This document shows, piece by piece, positions 54,278 to 64,000 of a stretch of 64,000 bases of DNA. Each line of letters starts with the position of its first letter. Within the stretch, counting starts at the first letter, position 1. Source of the DNA: Pseudomonas uvaldensis (lineage in GTDB: Bacteria; Pseudomonadota; Gammaproteobacteria; Pseudomonadales; Pseudomonadaceae). Both the position numbers and the translations under genes were made by a program. Location: contig NZ_JAIWKS010000003.1 of NCBI RefSeq assembly GCF_021271205.1, positions 124,001 to 188,000 of the forward strand, read 5' to 3'. The notes beneath the pieces were generated by a model. That model was not told where the DNA came from. It made no database searches and saw nothing but the letters and a program-made list of their open reading frames with translations.

Positions 54278-55375
54278 ATTAAACCGCTTTTTGCCAAAGG
54301 CCCCTCGCTGGGTGTGCGCCTGCTGGTGCTGGCCGTGCTATCGGTTGCGCTGATGGTGGTCGATGCCCGTTTCACGCTGCTCAAGCCTCTGCGCAGCCAG
54401 ATGTCGCTGGTCCTTATGGAGTCCTACTGGATCACCGACCTGCCGCAGCGGTTGTGGCAAGGTGTGGCCAGCCAGTTCGGCAGCCGGACCGAGCTGGTCG
54501 CCGAAAACGAGAAACTCAAGACTGAAAACCTGCTGCTGCAGGGGCGCATGCAGAAGCTGGCGGCCCTCACCGAGCAGAACGTGCGCCTGCGCGAGTTGCT
54601 CAATTCTTCGGCGCTGGTCAACGAAAAGGTCGAAGTGGCCGAGCTCATCGGCATGGACCCCAACCCCTTCACCCATCGAATCATCATCAACAAGGGTGAG
54701 CGCGACGGCGTGGTCCTTGGCCAGCCGGTGCTCGATGCCCGAGGCCTGATGGGCCAGGTGGTGGAGTTGATGCCGTACACCTCTCGTGTGCTGTTGCTGA
54801 CCGACACCACCCACAGCATTCCCGTGCAAGTGAACCGCAACGGCTTGCGGGCGATTGCCAGCGGTACCGGCAACCCGGAGCGCCTGGAACTGCGGCACGT
54901 GGCTGATACTGCCGATATCAAGGAGGGCGACCTGCTGGTCAGCTCCGGCCTTGGCCAGCGATTCCCGGCCGGTTACCCCGTGGCGACGGTCAAGGAAGTC
55001 ATTCATGACTCCGGCCAGCCATTCGCCATCGTCCGCGCGGTGCCAACGGCTGCCCTGAACCGCAGCCGATACCTGCTATTGGTATTCAGTGATAACCGTA
55101 CGCCGGAAGAGCGCGCCAATGATGCCGCTGTCGCCCAGGAGGCGCAGGATCGGCAGGGGGGCGAAGCGACAGCGCACGGCACTTCGGCCCCGGCACCGGC
55201 CACGACGCCGACCCCCTCGGTGCCACCGACCGCACCAGCCCCGGCAACGGCGCCGGCTACCGCTCCCGCACCTGCTGCGACACCTGCCAGGCCGGCAGCT
55301 CACACACCGGCGACCCGTCCTGCGCCCAAGCCACCTGCCGCCACGCCAGCCACCAGGGGAGCACGAGAAGAATGA
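54278..55375 (+). CDS. mreC: MreC, rod-shape-determining protein, probable AUU start
   Basis: About 365 residues: one N-terminal membrane helix (LGVRLLVLAVLSVALMVVDA), a coiled coil near 65-105, the periplasmic MreC beta domains (DPNPFTHRIIINKGERDGV, TDTTHSIPVQVNRNGLRAI) and a long Pro/Ala/Thr-rich tail from about 285. The reading frame opens with no ATG. GGGAGGAG (54264-54271) sits 7-8 bases before ATT at 54278, which would give (M)KPLFAKGPSLGVRLL, matching the start I expect for pseudomonad MreC. The first standard start is GTG at 54314, with a poor ribosome site and loss of the KPLFAKGPSLG segment. A 13-codon ORF (54241-54282) ends on the AUU. Confidence 0.9.
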   Translation: MKPLFAKGPSLGVRLLVLAVLSVALMVVDARFTLLKPLRSQMSLVLMESYWITDLPQRLWQGVASQFGSRTELVAENEKLKTENLLLQGRMQKLAALTEQNVRLRELLNSSALVNEKVEVAELIGMDPNPFTHRIIINKGERDGVVLGQPVLDARGLMGQVVELMPYTSRVLLLTDTTHSIPVQVNRNGLRAIASGTGNPERLELRHVADTADIKEGDLLVSSGLGQRFPAGYPVATVKEVIHDSGQPFAIVRAVPTAALNRSRYLLLVFSDNRTPEERANDAAVAQEAQDRQGGEATAHGTSAPAPATTPTPSVPPTAPAPATAPATAPAPAATPARPAAHTPATRPAPKPPAATPATRGAREE

Positions 55376-55860
55376 GCAGTACTCAATCCGGTAACGGCTG
55401 GATGGTCTGGCTGACTTTCGCCTTGGGCCTGTTGCTCAGTATCTCGCCACTGCCGCAGTTCATGGAGATCCTGCGTCCACTGTGGCTGGCCCTGCTGCTG
55501 GCCTTCTGGGCACTGGCGCTGCCGCACAAGGTGGGCATGGTCACCGCCTGGTGCCTGGGGCTGGCCGAGGACGTGCTTTATGGCACGTTGCTGGGCCAGA
55601 ACGCACTGATCCTGACCTTGATCACCTTCCTGGTGCTGTCGCTGCAGCAACGCCTGCGCATGTTCCCGATGTGGCAGCAATGCCTGGTGATCCTGGTGAT
55701 CTTCGGCCTCGCCCAGCTGGTGCAATTGTGGCTCAGTGCGTTAACGGGCAATCGCCAGCCCACCCTGGCGATGGTGCTGCCCGCCCTGGTCAGTGCCTTG
55801 CTCTGGCCCTGGGTCAGCTTCGCTTTGCGCGGTCTGCGCCTGCGTTTCAAGATCAACTGA
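55372..55860 (+). CDS. mreD: MreD, rod-shape-determining membrane protein
   Basis: A 162-residue protein with five to six hydrophobic spans (GWMVWLTFALGLLLSISPLP, LALLLAFWALALPHKVGMV). The middle motif GLAEDVLYGTLLGQNAL is typical. It overlaps mreC by four bases (ATGA). It links MreC with MreB and the elongasome. Confidence 0.94.
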   Translation: MSSTQSGNGWMVWLTFALGLLLSISPLPQFMEILRPLWLALLLAFWALALPHKVGMVTAWCLGLAEDVLYGTLLGQNALILTLITFLVLSLQQRLRMFPMWQQCLVILVIFGLAQLVQLWLSALTGNRQPTLAMVLPALVSALLWPWVSFALRGLRLRFKIN

Positions 55861-55892
55861 TCCGTTCGGGCATGTAAGAGGGAAGTGTCTTG

Positions 55893-56489
55893 ATGAAACC
55901 GCTTTACCTCGCCTCAGGCTCACCGCGTCGACGTGAGCTGCTCACCCAGATTGGTGTGGCCTTTACGACTGTCGGCGCCGACATTGACGAAACTCCCCTG
56001 GACCACGAAAGCCCATCGGCCTACGTCGAGCGCCTGGCGCGCGGCAAGGCCGCGGCTGGGCGACGTGCTTTGAAAGTCAGTACGGATGGCTGCGTATTGG
56101 GGGCCGACACGGCCGTGGTGCTGGACGGGCGGATCCTTGGCAAGCCGCTGGACCAGGCGGACTCCGTGGCAATGCTCATGGCGCTGTCCGGTCGCGATCA
56201 CGAAGTGTTGACCGCCATTGCCGTGCTGGATGGGCAACGCTGCGAGTCCCGGGTCGTGCGCAGTCGGGTGCGCTTTCGCGCCATCACCGAGCAGGAGGCG
56301 CTTGCCTACTGGGCCAGCGGCGAGCCTCGGGACAAGGCCGGCAGCTATGGCATCCAGGGGCTGGGCGCGGTGTTCGTTACCGGGCTCGAGGGCAGCTATT
56401 CTGCGGTGGTCGGCCTGCCGCTGTGTGAAACGGCAGAATTGTTGGGCCATTTCGGCATACCCTGTTGGCAAACCTTGAGCGCGCAATGA
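55893..56489 (+). CDS. maf: Maf/YhdE-type nucleoside triphosphate pyrophosphatase
   Basis: A 198-residue Maf-family enzyme that hydrolyses dTTP, UTP and modified pyrimidine nucleotides to monophosphates. [10 protein letters not shown] near 8, [15 protein letters not shown] near 70 and [10 protein letters not shown] near 150 are the active-site blocks. The mreD-maf-rng order matches YhdE rather than the m7GTP enzyme YceF. I start at the ATG at 55893; a TTG directly before it is in frame but unnecessary. Confidence 0.92.
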   Translation: MKPLYLASGSPRRRELLTQIGVAFTTVGADIDETPLDHESPSAYVERLARGKAAAGRRALKVSTDGCVLGADTAVVLDGRILGKPLDQADSVAMLMALSGRDHEVLTAIAVLDGQRCESRVVRSRVRFRAITEQEALAYWASGEPRDKAGSYGIQGLGAVFVTGLEGSYSAVVGLPLCETAELLGHFGIPCWQTLSAQ

Positions 56490-56545
56490 GCGCCGTCTGA
56501 CCTGATGCGGCCATTATCGTGAACATGCCTGAACGAGACCCTGCC

Positions 56546-58003
56546 ATGAGTGAAGAGATCCTGATCAACATCACGCCGATGGAGTCGCGCGTGGCGGTGG
56601 TTGAAAACGGTGTGTTGCAAGAAGTGCATGTCGAGCGCACGCAGAAGCGCGGCATCGTCGGCAATATCTACAAGGGCAAGGTGGTGCGGGTGTTGCCGGG
56701 CATGCAGGCGGCGTTCGTGGATATCGGCCTGGACCGCGCAGCGTTCATCCATGCCTCGGAAATCTCCATGCGCGAAGGCCCGGCCGTGGAGAGCATCGGC
56801 GCCCTGGTTCATGAAGGCCAGAGCCTGGTGGTGCAGGTGACCAAGGACCCCATCGGTTCCAAGGGCGCGCGGCTTACCACGCAACTGTCCATTCCGTCGC
56901 GTTACCTGGTGTACATGCCACGCACCGCCCACGTCGGCATCTCGTTGAAAATCGAGGACGAAGCCGAGCGCGAACGCCTCAAGCAGGTGGTCAGCGATTG
57001 CGTGGAGAAGGAAGGCATCAAGGAAGCCGGTGGCTTTATCCTGCGCACTGCCGCCGAAGGGGCCGGGGCCGATGAGATCCTCATGGATATCCGCTACCTG
57101 CGCAGACTCTGGGACCAGATCGCCGCCCAGATCAAGACCATTGCCACGCCCAGCGTGATTTACGAGGACCTGGGCTTGGCGCTGCGCACGCTGCGGGACC
57201 TGGTCAGCCCCAAGATCGAGAAAATCCGCATCGACTCCCGGGAAACCTTCCAGAAGACCACCCAGTTCGTAGCCGAGTTGATGCCGGAAATTGCCGACCG
57301 CCTAGAGCATTATCCCGGCGAGCGGCCGATTTTCGATCTGTACGGCGTCGAGGACGAAATCCAGAAGGCCCTGGAGCGCAAGGTGCCGCTCAAGTCCGGT
57401 GGCTACCTGGTGGTCGATCCGGCCGAAGCCATGAGCACCATCGACGTCAACACCGGGGCGTTCGTCGGTCATCGCAACCTCGAAGAAACCATCTTCAAGA
57501 CCAATCTGGAAGCGGCCACCGCCATTGCCCGCCAATTGCGCCTGCGCAACCTGGGCGGGATCATCATCATCGACTTCATCGACATGGAGGATGAGGAGCA
57601 TCAGCGGCAGGTACTCAGGACGCTGGAGAAGCAGCTCGAGCGCGACCACGCCAAGACCAACATCATCGGCATCACCGAGTTGGGCCTGGTGCAGATGACC
57701 CGCAAGCGCACCCGCGAAAGCCTCGAGCAGGTGCTGTGCGAGCCGTGCAGCGCCTGCCAGGGGCGGGGCAAGCTGAAGACCCCGGAAACCGTGTGTTACG
57801 AAATCTTCAGGGAAATTCTCCGGGAGGCGCGCGCCTACCAGGCCACTGGCTATAGAGTGTTGGCGAACCAGAAAGTGGTGGATCGCCTGCTCGATGAGGA
57901 GTCGGGTAATGTCGCGGAACTGGAGGCTTTTATCGGGCGTACGATTCGCTTCCAGGTCGAAACCATGTATTCCCAGGAACAATACGACGTTGTGCTGCTC
58001 TGA
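56546..58003 (+). CDS. rng: Ribonuclease G
   Basis: The 485-residue endoribonuclease matures the 5' end of 16S rRNA and degrades some mRNAs. An S1 domain (GNIYKGKVVRVLPGMQAAFVDIG, about 39-125) precedes the catalytic DNase I-like domain: the metal-binding aspartates are in TIDVNTGAFVG and IIIDFIDMED. The zinc-link cysteines are in CEPCSACQGRGK near 395. It lacks the RNase E scaffold. The start at MSEEILIN is the family start. Confidence 0.96.
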   Translation: MSEEILINITPMESRVAVVENGVLQEVHVERTQKRGIVGNIYKGKVVRVLPGMQAAFVDIGLDRAAFIHASEISMREGPAVESIGALVHEGQSLVVQVTKDPIGSKGARLTTQLSIPSRYLVYMPRTAHVGISLKIEDEAERERLKQVVSDCVEKEGIKEAGGFILRTAAEGAGADEILMDIRYLRRLWDQIAAQIKTIATPSVIYEDLGLALRTLRDLVSPKIEKIRIDSRETFQKTTQFVAELMPEIADRLEHYPGERPIFDLYGVEDEIQKALERKVPLKSGGYLVVDPAEAMSTIDVNTGAFVGHRNLEETIFKTNLEAATAIARQLRLRNLGGIIIIDFIDMEDEEHQRQVLRTLEKQLERDHAKTNIIGITELGLVQMTRKRTRESLEQVLCEPCSACQGRGKLKTPETVCYEIFREILREARAYQATGYRVLANQKVVDRLLDEESGNVAELEAFIGRTIRFQVETMYSQEQYDVVLL

Positions 58004-58064
58004 CGTGGCTCCTGAAACAGCGATCTCGCTGACGTGAACACCATTGCCAGGGGAGTCTGCTGAC

Positions 58065-61000
58065 ATGGAGCGTTTGACACGCATTTTAGCCGCGTTGACC
58101 CGCTGGGGGCTGGGCCTTTGTGCGCTGCTGCTGGTACTCCTGGCGTTGTATGTCAGCCTCGGCCGGGAACTGGCGCCCCTGGTGGCGGAATATCGCGCTG
58201 AAGTCGAGACCCGCGCCAGTGATGCCCTGGGCTTGCCCGTACGCATCGGTAGCCTGGAAGGTGGTTGGAGTGCCTTGTCCCCTGTTCTGTCGGCTCACGA
58301 CGTGACGGTCGGGGAGGGTGCCAATGCGCTGCACCTGGACCAGGTGCGGGCCGTGCCCGACGTGTGGGACAGTCTGCTGGCGCGTCAGGCACGCATCGCT
58401 CATCTGGAGCTTGGCGGTCTCAAGATCAGCCTCAAGGAAGCCGCCGACGGCCAATGGGCCCTGGAAGGCCTGCCGGTGAAGGGTGATCAGCCAGTCGACC
58501 CGCAGCAACTGCTGGAACGGATGCAGGTGATTTCCAGGTTGTCGATCCTCGATAGTCAAGTCACTTTGCAACCGCTGGAGCAAGCGCCACTGACCCTGAC
58601 CTATGTCGGCCTGAGTCTGAAGACCGGAGCCACCCGTCAGCGTCTGGATGCCCGCCTGACCCTGCCCGACGGCCAGCCGGTGGCGCTCAACCTGCGCACC
58701 CGTATTCGAGCCAGCGACTGGAGGAACGGACGGGCCGATGCCTACCTGAGCCTGCCCCAGAGTGACTGGTCGAAATGGCTACCGAACGGCCTGACCCGGC
58801 AGTGGAATTTTTCCCGGATCAAGGCCGGCGGCGAAATATGGCTGAGCTGGGGAGACGGCACGCTGCAAAGCGCGGCCGTACGGTTGAACGCCCCGGAACT
58901 CACGGGTGCCTATGCCGAACGCACGCCGGTGCAGATCCGCAACCTGGCGCTCGATGGGTATTTCCAGCGCGGTGCGGACGGCTTCACCGCGACGTTCGAT
59001 TCCCTGGCCATGAGCCTGGGGGAGACCCGCTGGACGTCGCGCCTGCAATTGCAGCAGAGCGCCGCCACCGAGAAGGCCGAAGAGCTCTGGCATCTGCAGG
59101 CCGATCGCCTTGACCTGACCCCGCTTACGCCTCTGATCCATTCTCTTGCACCCTTGCCCGAAGGCGTCGCAACGACGATCGACCGGCTCAAGGTGACCGG
59201 CGCCTTGCGCAACGTGTTGGTGGACTACCGGCCACAGAACGCCGGCGATCGCAAGGTCAGCTTCGCCACCAATCTGGATACAGTGGGGTTCGATGCCTAT
59301 CGCGGTGCACCGGCGGCGCGCAATGTCTCGGGCAGCCTCAGTGGCGACCTCGGTGGCGGTGAACTGCGCATGGACAGCAAGGATTTTGTCCTGCACCTGG
59401 ACCCGATTTTCGCCAAGCCCTGGCAGTATCTGCAGGCCAACGCCCGGCTGACCTGGAAGCTGGACAAGCAAAGCTTCACTCTCATCGCGCCGTATCTGAA
59501 GGTGCTGGGAGAAGAGGGCAGAATCGCAGGCGATTTCCTGATCCGACTGCATCTGGATCATAGCCAGGAAGACTACATGGACCTGCGGGTCGGCCTGGTG
59601 GATGGCGACGGGCGCTACACCGCCAAGTACCTGCCGGCGGTCCTGAGCCCGGCCCTGGACGAGTGGTTGCGTACGGCCATCGTCAAAGGGGCGGTGGACC
59701 AGGGCTTCTTCCAGTATCAAGGTTCGCTGAACCACGGTGCCGGTGACGCGGCCCGCAGCATCAGCCTGTTTTTCAAGGTGCACGACGCCGAGTTGGCGTT
59801 CCAGCCGGGCTGGCCTTCGGTCAGCAAGGTCAACGGCGACGTCTTCGTCGAGGACAGCGGCGTGCGCATCTACGCCACCCAGGGGCAATTGCTGGACACC
59901 CAAGTCAAGGACGTGTCGGTGGAAATCCCCCATGTCCCGAGCGGGCAACCCTCGCATCTGCTGCTGGACGGCGGGTTCGCCGGGGGCCTGAAAGACGGCC
60001 TGAAAATACTGCAGACGGCACCGATCGGCACCGCCGAGACGTTCGCTGGCTGGGAAGGCGACGGCGACCTGCAAGGCCGCGTGAAGCTCGACATCCCCCT
60101 GGTCAAAAGTGAGCAGCCGAAGATCCTGGTGGACTTCAGTACCGACAAGGCCCGGCTCAAGCTCAGTGAACCGGCGCTGGAGCTCACCCAGCTCAAGGGG
60201 GATTTCCGCTTCGACAGCAGCAAGGGACTGAGCGGCAAGAACATCGCTGCCCAAGCGTTCGACCGGCCCGTGACGGCGCAGATCTTTGCCGAAGGCCGTG
60301 CGGGTGCGCTCAACACCCGGGTGGCGGCGTCCGGGCGGGTGGAGGTCAAGAAACTCACCGACTGGCTGAACGTCACCCAGCCATTGCCGGTCACCGGAAT
60401 CATTCCGTACCAGTTGCAGGTGATTCTCGACGGCGCCGATAGCCAGTTATCGGTCAACTCCAACCTCAAGGGCGTGGCCGTGAATCTGCCGGCACCCTTT
60501 GGCCTGGCAGCAGATGCCGGTCGCGATACGGTGTTGCGCATGACGTTGCAAGGGGCGGAGCGACGCTACTGGGTGGATTATGGCGATGTGGCCAGCTTCA
60601 CCTATGCGGCACCGAACGGGAAGGTTGCCGAAGGGCGCGGGGAACTGTTGTTGGGGGATGGAGATGCAGTCTTGCCGGGCGCCAAAGGGGTTCGGCTGCG
60701 AGGGACGCTCCCGGCGCTGGACGTGGAACCCTGGCAGGATCTGGTGAACAAGTACGCCGGGCAGGACCCGGGCGGCAGCGCCAGGCAGTTGCTCAGCGGT
60801 GCTGACCTGAAGGTAGGCAAGCTTACGGCCATGGGCACCACCTTGGACCAGGCGTCGCTGCAGCTCGATCGCAAAGCGGACGCCTGGGCCTTGCGGCTCG
60901 ACAGCCAGCAGGCCAAGGGCAATGTCAACCTGCCGGATGCGAAGGCTGCCCCGATCGGTATCAACCTCGATTACGTCCGCTTGCCGGCCGCGGATCCGAC

Positions 61001-61868
61001 GGTACAAGCCGACGAGAACGCACCGGACCCACTGGCATCGGTCGATCCTTCGCGGATCCCGGCGATGGATATCACCATCGATCAGCTGTTCCAGGGCACT
61101 GATCTCATTGGTGCGTGGTCTCTGAAAGTAAGGCCGACCGCCAAGGGCATCGCGCTGAACAATCTGGACATGGGTCTCAAGGGGATGGTTTTGAACGGCA
61201 GTGGTGGCTGGGAGGGCGCGCCTGGCTCCACCAGCAGTTGGTACAAGGGGCGCATCAGCGGCAAGAACCTGGCCGACGTGCTCAAGGGCTGGGGGTTCGC
61301 TCCCAGCGTGACCAGCCAGGAATTCCGCCTGGATGTCGATGGCCGTTGGCCCGGATCACCGGCCTGGGTCGCCACCAAGCGCTTTTCCGGCAGCCTCGAT
61401 GCTTCGCTGAGCAAGGGCCAGTTCGTCGAGGTCGAAGGCAGCGCCCAGGCACTGCGGGTCTTCGGCCTGCTGAACTTCAACTCCATCGGCCGGCGGCTGC
61501 GCCTGGATTTCTCCGATCTGTTCGGCAAGGGGCTGAGCTACGACCGGGTCAAGGGACTGCTGGTGGCGAGCAATGGCGTTTACGTGACCCGCGAACCCAT
61601 CATGCTGACGGGCCCATCGAGCAACCTGGAGCTCAACGGTACGCTGGACATGGTGGCCGACCGGGTCGATGCCAAGCTGCTGGTGACGCTGCCGGTGACC
61701 AACAATCTGCCGATTGCCGCGCTGATCGTGGGCGCCCCGGCGGTGGGAGGCGCATTGTTTCTGATCGACAAGCTGATCGGTGACCGCGTGGCGCGGTTTG
61801 CCAGCGTAAGATACGACGTCAAGGGACCCTGGAAAGAGCCGAAGATCACCTTTGACAAGCCGTTTTGA
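58065..61868 (+). CDS. yhdP: YhdP, AsmA-like envelope lipid-transport protein
   Basis: A 1267-residue protein with one N-terminal membrane helix (WGLGLCALLLVLLALYVSLG, about 14-33) and a very long periplasmic part: DUF3971 then AsmA-like C-terminal modules. Proteins of this class (YhdP, TamB, YdbH) form beta-groove bridges that move phospholipid from the inner to the outer membrane. Length agrees with E. coli YhdP (about 1266). It follows rng as in enterobacteria. The start MERLTRIL has AGGGGAG upstream. Confidence 0.92.
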   Translation: MERLTRILAALTRWGLGLCALLLVLLALYVSLGRELAPLVAEYRAEVETRASDALGLPVRIGSLEGGWSALSPVLSAHDVTVGEGANALHLDQVRAVPDVWDSLLARQARIAHLELGGLKISLKEAADGQWALEGLPVKGDQPVDPQQLLERMQVISRLSILDSQVTLQPLEQAPLTLTYVGLSLKTGATRQRLDARLTLPDGQPVALNLRTRIRASDWRNGRADAYLSLPQSDWSKWLPNGLTRQWNFSRIKAGGEIWLSWGDGTLQSAAVRLNAPELTGAYAERTPVQIRNLALDGYFQRGADGFTATFDSLAMSLGETRWTSRLQLQQSAATEKAEELWHLQADRLDLTPLTPLIHSLAPLPEGVATTIDRLKVTGALRNVLVDYRPQNAGDRKVSFATNLDTVGFDAYRGAPAARNVSGSLSGDLGGGELRMDSKDFVLHLDPIFAKPWQYLQANARLTWKLDKQSFTLIAPYLKVLGEEGRIAGDFLIRLHLDHSQEDYMDLRVGLVDGDGRYTAKYLPAVLSPALDEWLRTAIVKGAVDQGFFQYQGSLNHGAGDAARSISLFFKVHDAELAFQPGWPSVSKVNGDVFVEDSGVRIYATQGQLLDTQVKDVSVEIPHVPSGQPSHLLLDGGFAGGLKDGLKILQTAPIGTAETFAGWEGDGDLQGRVKLDIPLVKSEQPKILVDFSTDKARLKLSEPALELTQLKGDFRFDSSKGLSGKNIAAQAFDRPVTAQIFAEGRAGALNTRVAASGRVEVKKLTDWLNVTQPLPVTGIIPYQLQVILDGADSQLSVNSNLKGVAVNLPAPFGLAADAGRDTVLRMTLQGAERRYWVDYGDVASFTYAAPNGKVAEGRGELLLGDGDAVLPGAKGVRLRGTLPALDVEPWQDLVNKYAGQDPGGSARQLLSGADLKVGKLTAMGTTLDQASLQLDRKADAWALRLDSQQAKGNVNLPDAKAAPIGINLDYVRLPAADPTVQADENAPDPLASVDPSRIPAMDITIDQLFQGTDLIGAWSLKVRPTAKGIALNNLDMGLKGMVLNGSGGWEGAPGSTSSWYKGRISGKNLADVLKGWGFAPSVTSQEFRLDVDGRWPGSPAWVATKRFSGSLDASLSKGQFVEVEGSAQALRVFGLLNFNSIGRRLRLDFSDLFGKGLSYDRVKGLLVASNGVYVTREPIMLTGPSSNLELNGTLDMVADRVDAKLLVTLPVTNNLPIAALIVGAPAVGGALFLIDKLIGDRVARFASVRYDVKGPWKEPKITFDKPF

Positions 61869-61885
61869 CGGATCGACACCATTCC

Positions 61886-61979
61886 CTGTGGGAGCGAGCC
61901 TGCTCGCGATGAGGCCGGTACATCCAACATGCATGTTGACTGATCCACCGCTATCGCGAGCAGGCTCGCTCCCACAGGG
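61886..61979. repeat. REP pair, GAGCGAGCCTGCTCGCGAT variant
   Basis: CTGTGGGAGCGAGCCTGCTCGCG facing TCGCGAGCAGGCTCGCTCCCACAG between yhdP and the nitrilase gene. Confidence 0.85.
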
Positions 61980-62004
61980 GAAGACAACGACAAGGGGAAG
62001 CACC

Positions 62005-62868
62005 ATGTCAGTCGCAGTAATCCAAATGGTCAGCCAGAGCGATGTGCTCGCCAATCTGGCGCGTGCCCGGGTGCTACTGGAACGGGCGGCCGCCGGTGGT
62101 GCACGGCTGGCGGTGCTGCCGGAAAACTTCGCCGCCATGGGCCGGCGGGACGTCGCCGACATCGGTCGCGCCGAAGCCTTTGGTCAGGGACCGATCCTGC
62201 CCTGGTTGAAACAGGTCGCCCGCGACCTCAGGTTATGGATCGTGGCCGGGACGTTGCCCTTGCCGCCGGTGGATCGGCCTGAGGCCAAGGCGCATGCCTG
62301 TTCGCTGTTGGTGGACGATCAGGGCCAGGTGGTGGCGCGCTACGACAAGCTGCACTTGTTCGATGTGGACGTGGCGGACAATCGTGGACGCTATCGCGAG
62401 TCGGATGACTATGCTTACGGCAGTAACATGGTGGTCGCCGATACGCCAGTGGGGCGGGTCGGCCTGACGGTCTGCTATGACTTGCGTTTTCCGGAGCTTT
62501 ATAGCGAGCTGCGGGCTGCCGGGGCGGAACTGATCAGCGCACCCTCGGCGTTCACCGCGGTGACCGGCGCCGCTCATTGGGAGGTGCTGATTCGCGCCCG
62601 GGCCATCGAAACTCAGTGCTACGTGCTGGCGGCCGCCCAGGGCGGCGTGCATCCAGGACCGCGTGAAACCTTCGGCCACGCCGCCATTGTCGATCCTTGG
62701 GGACGGGTGCTGGCGCAACAGGATCAAGGTGAAGCCGTGCTGCTGGCCGAACTGGACAGCAACGAACAAGCGTCCATCCGGGCGCGCATGCCGGTGGCGA
62801 GCCATCGGCGCTTTTTCTCGCAGGGCGCTCGACAGCGGCCTGTCCAAGACGACGAATTCAAGGCGTAG
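62005..62868 (+). CDS. Nitrilase-superfamily amidohydrolase (Nit1/deaminated-glutathione amidase-like)
   Basis: A 287-residue carbon-nitrogen hydrolase. The catalytic triad is E40 (LPENF), K115 ([11 protein letters not shown]) and C157 ([11 protein letters not shown]). The sequence is of the Nit1/NitFhit branch, whose members remove amide from deaminated glutathione, a repair of transaminase side products. It lies between yhdP and tldD as in other gammaproteobacteria. The ribosome site AAGGGGAAG is 6 bases upstream of the ATG. Confidence 0.87.
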   Translation: MSVAVIQMVSQSDVLANLARARVLLERAAAGGARLAVLPENFAAMGRRDVADIGRAEAFGQGPILPWLKQVARDLRLWIVAGTLPLPPVDRPEAKAHACSLLVDDQGQVVARYDKLHLFDVDVADNRGRYRESDDYAYGSNMVVADTPVGRVGLTVCYDLRFPELYSELRAAGAELISAPSAFTAVTGAAHWEVLIRARAIETQCYVLAAAQGGVHPGPRETFGHAAIVDPWGRVLAQQDQGEAVLLAELDSNEQASIRARMPVASHRRFFSQGARQRPVQDDEFKA

Positions 62869-62873
62869 AACAT

Positions 62874-64000
62874 ATGAGCGGGTTGTTGTCCTCAGTCAGC
62901 GAACACCTTTTAGCCCCTGGCGGCGTCACCCTGGAAAGCCTTCAGGGCGTGCTGGGCGACCTGGCCGGGCCGGGCATCGATGCCGCCGACCTGTATTTCC
63001 AGGGCCAGATTTCCGAGTCCTGGTCGCTGGAGGACGGTATCGTCAAGGAAGGCAGCTTCAACCTTGACCAGGGCGTTGGCGTGCGGGCCCAGTCCGGGGA
63101 AAAGACCGGTTTTGCCTACAGCAACGCCATTACCCTGGAAGCCCTCGGCGCCGCCGCCCGTGCCGCCCGTTCGATTTCCCGAGCCGGGCAGAACGGCAAG
63201 GTCCAGGCTTTCAGCAGCCGGGATGTTGCGCAGCTGTATGCGCCGGACAACCCGCTGGAGGTCATGAGCCGCGCTGAAAAGGTCGAGCTGCTCAAGCGCA
63301 TCGACGTTGCCACTCGAGCCCTCGATCCGCGTATCCAGCAGGTGTCGGTGAGCATGGCCGGCGTCTGGGAGCGGATCCTGGTGGCCTCCACCGACGGTGG
63401 CCTGGCGGCGGACGTTCGGCCTTTGGTGCGCTTCAACGTCAGTGTGATCGTCGAGCAGAACGGTCGCCGCGAGCGCGGTGGTCATGGTGGCGGCGGGCGC
63501 ACAGACTACCGTTATTTCCTCAGCGAAGACCGCGCCATGAGCTACGCACGCGAAGCGTTGCGCCAGGCACTGGTCAATCTGGAAGCCATTCCGGCGCCGG
63601 CCGGCACATTGCCGGTGGTGCTGGGGTCAGGCTGGTCCGGCGTGCTGCTGCATGAAGCGGTGGGGCATGGCCTGGAAGGCGATTTCAACCGCAAGGGCAG
63701 TTCGGCCTACAGCGGACGCATGGGCGAAATGGTTGCCTCGAAACTCTGCACGATCGTCGATGACGGCACCCTGGCCGGGCGTCGCGGTTCCTTGAGCGTC
63801 GATGATGAAGGCACGCCGACCGAGTGCACCACGCTGATTGAAAACGGCGTGCTCAAGGGTTACATGCAAGACAAGCTCAACGCTCGGCTGATGGGCGTGG
63901 CCCGCACCGGCAATGGTCGGCGGGAGTCCTACGCGCACCTGCCGATGCCGCGCATGACCAACACTTACATGCTGGGTGGCCAGAGCGATCCGGCGGAGAT
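62874..64000 (+). CDS. tldD: TldD metalloprotease, N-terminal part (runs off the window)
   Basis: The first 375 codons of TldD, which with PmbA (TldE) degrades unfolded peptides and, in some bacteria, trims microcin and PQQ-like precursors. The zinc motif [11 protein letters not shown] begins at H260. [27 protein letters not shown] is the conserved N-terminal domain, and PRMTNTYM lies close to the end of the window. The ATG is 5 bases after the nitrilase stop; the Shine-Dalgarno lies within the end of that gene. The stop codon is outside the window. Confidence 0.95.
   Translation, partial: MSGLLSSVSEHLLAPGGVTLESLQGVLGDLAGPGIDAADLYFQGQISESWSLEDGIVKEGSFNLDQGVGVRAQSGEKTGFAYSNAITLEALGAAARAARSISRAGQNGKVQAFSSRDVAQLYAPDNPLEVMSRAEKVELLKRIDVATRALDPRIQQVSVSMAGVWERILVASTDGGLAADVRPLVRFNVSVIVEQNGRRERGGHGGGGRTDYRYFLSEDRAMSYAREALRQALVNLEAIPAPAGTLPVVLGSGWSGVLLHEAVGHGLEGDFNRKGSSAYSGRMGEMVASKLCTIVDDGTLAGRRGSLSVDDEGTPTECTTLIENGVLKGYMQDKLNARLMGVARTGNGRRESYAHLPMPRMTNTYMLGGQSDPAE

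Overview
The window looks like chromosome of a Pseudomonas of the fluorescens lineage. It is GC-rich, nearly every intergenic gap carries the paired REP palindromes typical of that lineage (cores such as GTGGGAGCGGGCTTGCTCGCG facing a reversed copy), and the gene order follows blocks I know from P. aeruginosa: fruBKA; the piuB-type reductase and speC; opuC; dppA1-A4/opdP/dppBCDF next to a SIMPL protein and roxSR; gatCAB and mreBCD-maf-rng-yhdP-nitrilase-tldD. No rRNA, tRNA, CRISPR array, transposase or prophage gene was seen.

Layout. 1-3.5 kb: end of fruB, then fruK and fruA (fructose PTS uptake). 3.7-5.3 kb: a Tat-exported PhoD-type phosphatase. 5.4-7.9 kb (minus): a PepSY/flavodoxin/FAD/NADPH membrane reductase. 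8.5-11.7 kb: an AT-richer two-gene insert whose first product looks like a single-chain fusion of the two subunits of the alpha-xenorhabdolysin (XaxAB/YaxAB) pore-forming toxin. 11.8-13.2 kb: ornithine decarboxylase speC, with a leader that seems to contain a small ORF overlapped by an intrinsic terminator. 13.4-16.9 kb: the opuC compatible-solute ABC transporter. 17.2-18.8 kb: prfC. 19.1-20.0 kb: two small hypothetical genes.

20.1-32.8 kb (minus): a large di/tripeptide uptake region: four paralogous periplasmic binding proteins, an OprD-family porin and the DppBCDF inner-membrane machine, with hairpins separating the abundant binding proteins from the permease genes. 32.8-33.9 kb: a composite repeat zone with a DUF6124 gene remnant. 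33.9-38.5 kb: SIMPL protein, RoxS/RoxR redox two-component system and an SbmA/YddA-like ABC transporter.

38.7-46.3 kb: a galactarate/glucarate catabolic island. GarD dehydrates galactarate, KdgD converts 5-dehydro-4-deoxyglucarate to 2,5-dioxopentanoate, an aldehyde dehydrogenase makes 2-oxoglutarate, an MFS protein imports the substrate, and a FadR-type repressor probably acts on a 24-bp palindrome over the kdgD promoter. Between repressor and kdgD lies a tandem duplication of the repressor-gene tail plus a small hypothetical gene.

46.5-49.5 kb: AEC transporter, carboxymuconolactone-decarboxylase-like protein, Na+/Ca2+ exchanger and RlpA-like lipoprotein. 49.6-64 kb: conserved housekeeping genes (gatCAB, mreBCD, maf, rng, yhdP, nitrilase, partial tldD); mreC appears to start at an AUU codon.

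Most notable: the fused Xax-like toxin, the speC leader, the AUU start of mreC, the tandem duplication, and a palindrome (CTGTCA-N4-TGACAG) shared by three small hypothetical genes.
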